In this document: piece by piece, positions 6,335 to 11,676 of the stretch
Position numbering within the stretch: position 1 is the first letter of the stretch
Layout of the letters: each line of letters begins with the position of its first letter
DNA from: an uncultured Clostridia bacterium
Lineage (GTDB): Bacteria; Bacillota; Clostridia; Christensenellales; UBA1242
Reading direction: 5' to 3'
Length of the DNA: 13,142 nt
Assembly (NCBI GenBank): GCA_937911885.1
Contig: CALDPW010000038.1
Coordinates: 1 to 13,142, forward strand
Translations under genes and position numbers: made by a program
The notes under the pieces: model-generated
Told to the model about the DNA's origin: nothing
Database searches by the model: none
Seen by the model: only the letters and a program-made list of their open reading frames with translations

Positions 6335-6346
6335 AATAAAAATTAA
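6333..6346. promoter_or_regulatory. ARG-box-like operator 4, in the leader
   Basis: TGAATAAAAATTAA has a perfect left arm TGAAT, spacer AAAA, and right arm ATTAA (one base from ATTCA). It is the closest match to the classical ARG box and lies about 20 bases downstream of the predicted transcription start. Paired boxes around a promoter fit the known binding of an ArgR hexamer. Confidence 0.6.
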
Positions 6347-6365
6347 TACAAAACAAGGAATGGCC

Positions 6366-6818
6366 ATGGCAAGAAATTCAAGACAATCAAAGATTTTAGA
6401 ATTAATATCTCTTAAGGAAATTGAAACTCAAGACGAATTAGTTTCTGAACTTCGCGCAGCTAATTATGATGTTACTCAAGCAACTATTAGTCGTGATATT
6501 AAAGAGTTAGGATTAATTAAAATTTTATCTGAAAACAAAAAATATAAATACGCGATTGTTAGCTCTCAAGCACAAGCTGTTTCTAACAAATGTATGAACA
6601 TTTTTAAGGAATGCGTAATATCAATTAAAAACGCTGTTAACCTTGTTGTTGTTAAAACATTAAAAGGAACTGCAGGTTTGGTTAACACTTTTGTTGATCA
6701 ATTATCAATTCCTCAAGTTTTAGGCTCCACTTATGGTGACGATACTGTAATGATTGTTGCAGTTGATACTGACGATGCTTACATGATTCAACAAAAATTA
6801 AATGAAATATTAGAATAA
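6366..6818 (+). CDS. argR: Arginine repressor ArgR/AhrC
   Basis: The 150-residue protein is of normal length. The N-terminal winged helix (about 1-65) holds TQATISRDIKELGLIKI (37-53), the recognition-helix signature of the family. The C-terminal arginine-binding, hexamer-forming domain (about 75-150) holds VVKTLKGTAGLVNTFVDQL and VLGSTYGDDTVMIV, in which GDD (124-126) provides the arginine-binding aspartates. With arginine it represses arginine synthesis genes and can activate catabolic ones. I chose ATG 6366 because AAGGA (6355-6359) lies 6 bases upstream; ATG 6360 would be directly on it. ARG-box-like sites upstream imply autoregulation. No arginine genes are nearby. The argR-recN order is common in Firmicutes. 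A terminator begins in the last base of the stop codon. Confidence 0.95.
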   Translation: MARNSRQSKILELISLKEIETQDELVSELRAANYDVTQATISRDIKELGLIKILSENKKYKYAIVSSQAQAVSNKCMNIFKECVISIKNAVNLVVVKTLKGTAGLVNTFVDQLSIPQVLGSTYGDDTVMIVAVDTDDAYMIQQKLNEILE

Positions 6819-6843
6819 ACAACTCAGTTTGAGTTGTTTTTTT
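6818..6843 (+). terminator. Rho-independent terminator after argR
   Basis: AACAACTCA (6818-6826) pairs perfectly with TGAGTTGTT (6830-6838) across a 3-base loop, followed by T to 6843. It separates argR from recN. Confidence 0.92.
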
Positions 6844-6864
6844 ATTTATGTAATTATAAAAATA

Positions 6865-6893
6865 TTGTTAAATTGTTTTAATTTTGATAAAAT
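6865..6893 (+). promoter_or_regulatory. Predicted sigma-A promoter of recN
   Basis: TTGTTA (6865-6870) and TAAAAT (6888-6893) are 17 bases apart, with TGA before the -10 (extended -10). The transcription start would be near 6900, only about 2 bases before the recN ATG. No LexA-like box is visible nearby. Confidence 0.6.
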
Positions 6894-6901
6894 GTTTTTG
6901 T

Positions 6902-8608
6902 ATGATAACAAGTTTAAAAATTAATAACATTGCGTTAATTGATAAAAGTTTAATAAATTTTAGTGAAGGTTTTAATTCCTTAACTGGTGAAACTGGTGCG
7001 GGCAAGAGTATTATTATTGACTCCATTAATTTTGTTTTGGGTGCCAGGGCAGATAAAACTCTAATAAAAACTGGAAATGATTTTGCTAGGGTTGAAGTTG
7101 TTTTTGAGGTTAATGAAATTTCTGACGAAATAAAAGAGTTTTTTAATAGTTTGTTTATCGAACCTGAAACAACAATTATCATTAGTAGATACTATAACTT
7201 AAATGGTAAAAATGAGTGTAGGGTTAATGGTGAAATTGTTACTATTGGAATGTTGAAAAAACTTGCTTCTTGTTTGGTAGATGTGTTTGGTCAACACGAT
7301 AACATTGCTTTGTTAGATGTTAAAAATCATGTTAAGTTTATTGATGCTATTGATAATAAGGTTGAAGTTTATAAACAATCACTTAATAATAATTTAAATA
7401 TTCTAAAGCAAATTAATGCTAACATTTTAGAAATTGGTGGCAATGGCGAAGATAAACAGCGCAATATTGCTTTATTGCAACACGAAATTAGTGAAATAGA
7501 GTTGTGTAATCTTAAAGAAAACGAAGATGTTGAATTAGAAGAAAAACAAAAAATGTTTGTTAACTCTGAAAAATTAAAGGCAAATTTACAAGAAGTGTTA
7601 TCTGATTTAAATGCTGGTGAGTTTAGTGTTACTTCAAGATTAAAAAATGCAAGCTTCTGTTTTAATCAAATATTAAATTATTCAAACAATATTGAAGACT
7701 TAAAAAATAGATTAAATTCTTCATTGTATGAACTAGTTGATATTGCCGATACGGTTTCAAATTTGTTGTATTCTATTGATTATAGTGAAGATGAGTTAAA
7801 TCAAATTATGGAGCGTTTAGAGGTTATAAAAGATCTTAAACGCAAGTATGGAAAAACAATTGTTGATATTTTAAATTATTTGCAAAATGCTAAACAAAAG
7901 TTAGAAATGCTTTTAAATAGTGATGAGCAATTGCAAAAACTATTAGTTCAAAAAAATGAAATTCTAGCAAAAATTTTAGTTGATTGTCAAAACATAACCA
8001 AACAACGCAAATTGGTTGGTGAAAATCTATCTAAAAAACTTGTTGCTGAGCTGGCTGATTTAGGTATTAAAAATGCAAACTTTGTTGTAAACTTTAACAA
8101 TGAATATAATTTGGCAAATATCGAAAGCAAAGTTTCACAAAATGGTGCAGATAATATTGAGTTTTTATTTAGTGCTAACGCAGGTATTGAAGCAAGGCCA
8201 CTATCAAAAATTATTTCTGGTGGTGAAATGAGCAGATTTATGCTTGCCTTTAAATGTGTATGTCGTGATAATAACACAACAAAAACCATGATTTTTGATG
8301 AAATTGATGCTGGAATTGGTGGATTAATTGGCTTTGAAGTTGGCAAAAAAATAGCAAGCATATCAAAAACAAATCAAGTTTTATGTGTTACTCACTTAGC
8401 GCAAATTGCAATTTTTGCAGATTCGCATTTCAAAATTGAAAAAATGGTGGATAATAGCATAACATCATCTAATGTTAAACTATTAGAATCGGATCAGGTT
8501 GTAACCGAAATTGCCAGAATGATTGGTTCTAAGGCTGGCTCTGAGTATGGCACATTAAATGCTAAAGAGTTAATTTTGGAAGCTGAAACATATAAGAATA
8601 AATTATAA
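6902..8608 (+). CDS. recN: DNA repair protein RecN
   Basis: This is a 568-residue SMC-like ATPase of usual length (550-576), an early factor in double-strand-break repair that gathers broken DNA ends. The N-terminal head begins MITSLKINNIALIDK with Walker A GETGAGKS (29-36). GQHDNIALLD follows at about residue 135, then two helical coiled-coil arms (about 150-350). The C-terminal head has the ABC signature SGGEMSRF (439-446), Walker B MIFDEIDAGIGG (463-474) and VLCVTHLAQIA. ATG 6902 gives the family-like N-terminus. The frame is open upstream to a TTG at 6884, but that codon would lie just before the -10. No Shine-Dalgarno sequence is visible before 6902, so the mRNA may be nearly leaderless. 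A terminator follows 50 bases after the stop. Confidence 0.94.
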   Translation: MITSLKINNIALIDKSLINFSEGFNSLTGETGAGKSIIIDSINFVLGARADKTLIKTGNDFARVEVVFEVNEISDEIKEFFNSLFIEPETTIIISRYYNLNGKNECRVNGEIVTIGMLKKLASCLVDVFGQHDNIALLDVKNHVKFIDAIDNKVEVYKQSLNNNLNILKQINANILEIGGNGEDKQRNIALLQHEISEIELCNLKENEDVELEEKQKMFVNSEKLKANLQEVLSDLNAGEFSVTSRLKNASFCFNQILNYSNNIEDLKNRLNSSLYELVDIADTVSNLLYSIDYSEDELNQIMERLEVIKDLKRKYGKTIVDILNYLQNAKQKLEMLLNSDEQLQKLLVQKNEILAKILVDCQNITKQRKLVGENLSKKLVAELADLGIKNANFVVNFNNEYNLANIESKVSQNGADNIEFLFSANAGIEARPLSKIISGGEMSRFMLAFKCVCRDNNTTKTMIFDEIDAGIGGLIGFEVGKKIASISKTNQVLCVTHLAQIAIFADSHFKIEKMVDNSITSSNVKLLESDQVVTEIARMIGSKAGSEYGTLNAKELILEAETYKNKL

Positions 8609-8657
8609 TAATTGGTTTTTATTGGTTACAAATAAAAGGAATAATTAATTAAAAAAT

Positions 8658-8693
8658 AAAAAAACTACTTTTAAATTAGGAGTAGTTTTTTTT
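8658..8693 (+). terminator. Rho-independent terminator after recN, touching the spoIVB start
   Basis: A 12-bp stem of seven A plus CTACT (8658-8669) pairs with AGTAGTTTTTTT (8681-8692) around an 11-base loop, with a T tract to 8693. The very next base is the A of the spoIVB ATG. The spoIVB ribosome binding site lies in the loop and the first bases of the 3' arm, so the same sequence ends recN transcripts and may control spoIVB translation. Confidence 0.8.
8678..8682 (+). promoter_or_regulatory. spoIVB ribosome binding site inside the hairpin
   Basis: TTAGGAG (8676-8682, core AGGAG) is 11 bases before ATG 8694, a rather long spacing that includes eight T. Its last two bases are in the 3' arm of the stem and the rest in the loop. 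It would be partly hidden in any mRNA that starts upstream of 8658. Confidence 0.6.
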
Positions 8694-9911
8694 ATGTCTA
8701 AAAGGTGTAAGACACTTAATTTTATATTAATATGTTTACTATTTGTGCTAGTGTCGATTTCGGTGCCTTATAGCACAATTTTAATGCTAGATAATAATAT
8801 ATTTTTAACACAATCCGAATTTGATATGTTATTACATAATAATCCAGAATTGGTTAACAATAACTTAATTGCAGTAGTTAATGATTTAAATGATGATCAA
8901 ATTAATCAGTATGTAATAAATTATAAATTATTTAATTTATTTAATATTAAAAATGTTAAGGTTAATGTTTCTAATAACAACACAGTTTTTGTTGGTGGAA
9001 ATTGTGTTGGTTTAAGTTTGCAAAATAGAGGAATTGTTGTTGTTGGTAGTAATAATATTATTACTAAAAATGGGCATATAAATCCGGCAGAAAAAGCGGG
9101 TATAAAAGTTGGAGATAAAATTATTAGCATTAATAATATTGAAATAAATAATATTAACGATGTTAATAATGTTTTATTAAATTGTAATGCCGAAACAGAA
9201 TTAAATATTGAATATGTTCGTAATGGTGAAATTTTTACTACAACCATAACTCCACAATTAGATGTTCAAACAAAAACATATAAGCTTGGAATATGGATTA
9301 AGGATGATACGATGGGTGTTGGAACTTTAACCTATATAAATCCAAACAATTTACGCTTTGGAGCTCTTGGGCATGCAATAGTTGATGCTGAGTTTGGTGA
9401 TAAGCTTGATATTAAGTCGGGCCAATTATATAAGTGCAATGTGGTTGGAATAAAATCTGGACAAATGGGTGTTCCTGGTGAAATTTTGGGTTTATTTGTT
9501 CCGGGCAGAAACCAGCAAGGAACTGTTGATAAAAATAATGAATATGGCGTTTTTGGTTTGATGTTTGAAGATAGTGAATTGTTAAAAAACAAGCAAAAAA
9601 TGCAAGTTGGTGGTAGAGCTAGTGCTAAACCTGGCAAAGCAAAAATTTTAACAACGATTGATGGAACAACAATTGAAAGCTTTGATGTAGAAATTATAAA
9701 AACAAACTATCAAAATGGATCAAATGCAAAAAGTATGGTTATAAGGGTAACTGATAAAAACTTAATTGCGCGAACAGGTGGAATTGTTCAAGGAATGAGT
9801 GGTAGTCCAATCATTCAGGATGGCAAAATTATTGGGGCAGTTACGCATGTTTTTGTAAATGATCCACAAAAAGGATTTGGGTTGTATATTGATTGGATGA
9901 TTAATGAATAA
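8694..9911 (+). CDS. spoIVB: Sporulation signalling serine protease SpoIVB
   Basis: The 405-residue S55-family protease (Bacillus: 426) is made in the forespore, is secreted into the intermembrane space and cleaves SpoIVFA, releasing SpoIVFB to activate sigma-K. It has a basic start and one membrane helix (about 8-25) and a weakly conserved region rich in Asn. A PDZ domain (about 98-186) holds NPAEKAGIKVGDKIISINN. The protease domain (about 195-405) has LGHAIVD with His227, VTDKNL with Asp353 and GGIVQGMSGSPIIQDGKIIG with Ser371, matching the catalytic positions. TGAVTHV-type sequence (GAVTHVFVNDPQKGFG) near the end is also typical. ATG 8694 is the only start before the membrane helix. No convincing sigma-F or sigma-G promoter could be read in the 85 bases upstream. 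spo0A follows after 133 bases, as in Bacillus. Confidence 0.95.
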   Translation: MSKRCKTLNFILICLLFVLVSISVPYSTILMLDNNIFLTQSEFDMLLHNNPELVNNNLIAVVNDLNDDQINQYVINYKLFNLFNIKNVKVNVSNNNTVFVGGNCVGLSLQNRGIVVVGSNNIITKNGHINPAEKAGIKVGDKIISINNIEINNINDVNNVLLNCNAETELNIEYVRNGEIFTTTITPQLDVQTKTYKLGIWIKDDTMGVGTLTYINPNNLRFGALGHAIVDAEFGDKLDIKSGQLYKCNVVGIKSGQMGVPGEILGLFVPGRNQQGTVDKNNEYGVFGLMFEDSELLKNKQKMQVGGRASAKPGKAKILTTIDGTTIESFDVEIIKTNYQNGSNAKSMVIRVTDKNLIARTGGIVQGMSGSPIIQDGKIIGAVTHVFVNDPQKGFGLYIDWMINE

Positions 9912-9961
9912 TTTAAATTTGCAATTTTATAAAAAAATACTATTTTTGTAAAAAAATATAA

Positions 9962-9980
9962 ATACAATAGATTTTTGTAT
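9962..9980. repeat. Inverted repeat upstream of the spo0A -10
   Basis: ATACAA (9962-9967) and TTGTAT (9975-9980) enclose 7 bases. It occupies the place where a -35 would be, 10 bases before the -10, so it could be an operator. The arms are short and AT-rich, so chance is possible. Confidence 0.35.
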
Positions 9981-9987
9981 AAATTTC

Positions 9988-9996
9988 TGCTATAAT
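9988..9996 (+). promoter_or_regulatory. Predicted extended -10 promoter of spo0A
   Basis: TGCTATAAT holds a perfect TATAAT (9991-9996) with TGC in front. No good -35 lies 16-18 bases upstream (TAGATT at best), so this would be an extended -10 promoter or an activated one. The leader would be about 42 bases. No Spo0A box (TGTCGAA or complement) or sigma-H pattern is visible from 9912 to 10044. Confidence 0.55.
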
Positions 9997-10044
9997 TGAG
10001 CCTGTAAAGTTAATTTTAAACTTTTAAAACTGAGGATAAAAGTG

Positions 10045-10803
10045 ATGTCTAACATAAATTTAAATGCCGTGTTTTATTCTGGTGGAAACATTGAATTAGC
10101 ATATAATATTAAAAAAGCCTTGTGGGAAAATAATATTTATATTGATAATGTGTCTGATTTTTTTGAATTGGTATATGCAATTCACGAAGAAGATATAAAT
10201 ATTTTGTTTATTGATTGTGATACTATTGAATTAAATCAGCAAGTTGTTGATTTAACCCTTGGTATTAAATTAGGAGCACCAGATAATGTTATATTTATTG
10301 GCGATAATAAAAATATTGATTTGCATATAAATAATCAAAACAGATTTTTATTTGATCGTAATAATATTCAATCTCAAATAAGCAACATTGAATCTAAAAT
10401 AAGATTTAACGTAAAATGTTGTAAAGGGCATAAATACAACATTTCAAAGGTTAACTCATATCTTAGTCAATATTTAATGAGTATGGGTTTTTATCCTAAA
10501 CATAATGGTTTTGTTTATATTAAAAATAGTATTGAGGAAGCATTAAATAATAATGGTTTATTAGGATCGTTAAGTTCTAATGTGTATCCAATAGTTGCTA
10601 GTCGTAATAAAACAAACATACAAAATGTTGAACGTAGCATTCGCAATGCTATTGAGTGTGCGTTTAAAAATTCACATGGTGAACAACGTGAGCTTTTGGA
10701 TTTGTTTAAAAATAAGAGAGTTAGCAATCGAACATTTTTAAGTTTTTTGTTGGATCACATTATTGACTCACACGATCAGATTGAACAAACAAATTTATTA
10801 TAA
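10045..10803 (+). CDS. spo0A: Spo0A-like sporulation regulator with degenerate receiver domain
   Basis: This 252-residue protein is close to Bacillus Spo0A (267). The C-terminal DNA-binding domain is clearly Spo0A: a helix ending MGFYPKHNGFVYIKNSIEEA (147-166), LLGSL, VYPIVA and NVERSIRNAIECAF (194-207) follow the known GVPAHIKGYLYLREAI, LLGSI, LYPDIA and RVERAIRHAIEVAW order. The N-terminal domain (1-120) keeps receiver-like length and pattern (ILFIDCD with Asp57 at the phospho-acceptor position). It has no acidic pair near residues 10-14 (FYSGGN), Gly86 where Thr is expected and Asp104 where Lys is expected. Phosphorylation in the usual way is therefore doubtful. GAGGAT (10032-10037) precedes ATG 10045; a GTG at 10042 is less likely. 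The gene is intact and sits directly behind spoIVB, as in Bacillus, which supports orthology. Confidence 0.85.
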   Translation: MSNINLNAVFYSGGNIELAYNIKKALWENNIYIDNVSDFFELVYAIHEEDINILFIDCDTIELNQQVVDLTLGIKLGAPDNVIFIGDNKNIDLHINNQNRFLFDRNNIQSQISNIESKIRFNVKCCKGHKYNISKVNSYLSQYLMSMGFYPKHNGFVYIKNSIEEALNNNGLLGSLSSNVYPIVASRNKTNIQNVERSIRNAIECAFKNSHGEQRELLDLFKNKRVSNRTFLSFLLDHIIDSHDQIEQTNLL

Positions 10804-10880
10804 AGTTTAATAAAATAAGTAAAGATATTTTTATTTTTTGAATATATTTATATATATTAATTTTTGCTTGGAATATAAAT

Positions 10881-11516
10881 ATGAAAAATAAAAAAATATC
10901 ACAAAATGTTTTAATATTTAAAAGTAATGTTGCACGATATTTGGCCGAATATAAAGCCATTTTAATAGTATGTGCAATATTTTTATTTCTTGGCATATTT
11001 ACGGGTGTTCTTACAGCAATAAAACATTCGGGCAGTTTGGAATTAAGTAATTTATCAGATGTAAATTTTGTGGATTTTTTAAAAGGGGATAAGGGAACAA
11101 CGGGGTTAATTTTTCCTTATCTGCTTTCTTTTGTGATAAACGTATGTATAATTATCTTTATCAATTTTAAGCCTTGGTTAATATTGGTAAATTTTTTGGT
11201 GTTATTAGCAAAAGGATATACGTTTGCGTTTGATATAACAATATTAATTGTGTTATATGGATTTTCTGGTATCATAAATGTTCTATTTATTATTTTACCA
11301 TTTGAAATTTTAATAGGTTTAGTGTTAATTGTTATTAGTTCCTTTGCGATTAAACGAAATATACATATAAAAAAATATGGAATAAATAATACTTGCAAAA
11401 ACAGTAAAATTAATTATGCAAAAACATATTGGTTTTTAATAATTATTGGTGTTGTTTTTATTTTATTAAAATGTTTACTAATGCCGTTAGTTAGAATTAC
11501 TATCATTGTTAATTAG
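10881..11516 (+). CDS. spoIIM: Stage II sporulation protein M-like membrane protein
   Basis: This 211-residue protein (Bacillus SpoIIM: about 213) has a basic N-terminus and about five or six membrane helices, near residues 26-48, 77-97, 99-114, 120-138, 139-157 and 185-206. The segment LLAKGYTFAFDITILIVLYG followed by FSGIINVLFIILPFEILIG resembles the SpoIIM/DUF95 pattern of a KG-F helix, a glycine turn and a proline followed by an aliphatic helix. SpoIIM works with SpoIID and SpoIIP in the septal peptidoglycan-degrading engulfment complex. Placement behind recN-spoIVB-spo0A is known in Clostridia. A weak ribosome binding site (TTGGAA, 10868-10873) precedes ATG 10881. No sigma-E promoter could be read with confidence in the 77 bases upstream. 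Sequence conservation is low, so the call leans on context. Confidence 0.7.
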   Translation: MKNKKISQNVLIFKSNVARYLAEYKAILIVCAIFLFLGIFTGVLTAIKHSGSLELSNLSDVNFVDFLKGDKGTTGLIFPYLLSFVINVCIIIFINFKPWLILVNFLVLLAKGYTFAFDITILIVLYGFSGIINVLFIILPFEILIGLVLIVISSFAIKRNIHIKKYGINNTCKNSKINYAKTYWFLIIIGVVFILLKCLLMPLVRITIIVN

Positions 11517-11533
11517 TTTTATATTTTGTAGTT

Positions 11534-11556
11534 ACTTTAAGTATTTTTATTAAAGT
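11534..11556. repeat. 7-bp inverted repeat after spoIIM
   Basis: ACTTTAA (11534-11540) and TTAAAGT (11550-11556) enclose 9 bases. There is no T run behind it, though the loop holds five T. It is the only candidate for a transcription end after spoIIM and is weak. Confidence 0.35.
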
Positions 11557-11565
11557 GCTATGCAT
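11554..11565 (+). repeat. 12-base repeat copy 2 (AGTGCTATGCAT)
   Basis: Identical to 6142-6153. This copy lies 19 bases before the predicted -35 of the lipoprotein gene, and its first three bases overlap the inverted repeat at 11534-11556. Confidence 0.4.
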
Positions 11566-11583
11566 ACATGTTTAATAATTTTA

Positions 11584-11612
11584 TTTACATTACTAAATTA
11601 TTGTTGTATTAT
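11584..11612 (+). promoter_or_regulatory. Predicted sigma-A promoter of the lipoprotein gene
   Basis: TTTACA (11584-11589) and TATTAT (11607-11612) each match consensus at five of six positions and are 17 bases apart. Transcription would start near 11619, giving a leader of about 58 bases. The leader carries ACAGGTG (11666-11672) as a modest ribosome binding site before ATG 11677. Confidence 0.65.
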
Positions 11613-11676
11613 ATATATAATAATAATTTAACCCGTATTTGCTTAACATAAAGTTAATATGGTTTACAGGTGTTTT

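Larger units (their letters stand above)
6121..6365 (+). promoter_or_regulatory. Palindrome-rich control region upstream of argR
   Basis: These 245 bases between the proS terminator and argR hold no credible gene. They contain a 12-base motif repeated at 11554, a 16-bp perfect palindrome (6164-6179), four ARG-box-like operators (first at 6181, last at 6333), an 8-bp inverted repeat (6211-6236), a sigma-A-like promoter (6280-6308), and overlapping palindromes in the leader (6311-6334). The density of symmetric elements is far higher than in the other gaps of the window. The most economical reading is an ArgR-autoregulated promoter. Confidence 0.7.

Noticed and set aside
6146..6367. Minus-strand 73-codon frame in the argR upstream region
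   Set aside because: Its translation is Phe/Ile/Tyr-rich, as expected from AT-rich DNA, and the region is better explained by operators and a promoter.
6844..6901. LexA/SOS box before recN
   Set aside because: No CGAAC-n4-GTTCG-like site is present.
8609..8693. A sigma-G promoter for spoIVB (GAATA at 8639-8643)
   Set aside because: The -35-like word fits, but no CATNNTA-like -10 follows at 17-18 bases, so it cannot be supported.
9925..9960. A terminator after spoIVB in the A/T run
   Set aside because: Possible stems are only A-T pairs with very small loops; in such AT-rich DNA these arise by chance.
9912..10044. Spo0A boxes or a sigma-H promoter upstream of spo0A
   Set aside because: No TGTCGAA or its complement and no sigma-H-like element with correct spacing is present.
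10045..10803. spo0A as a pseudogene
   Set aside because: The frame is intact, has a good ribosome binding site and promoter, and keeps the DNA-binding domain; the receiver changes are specific substitutions rather than decay.
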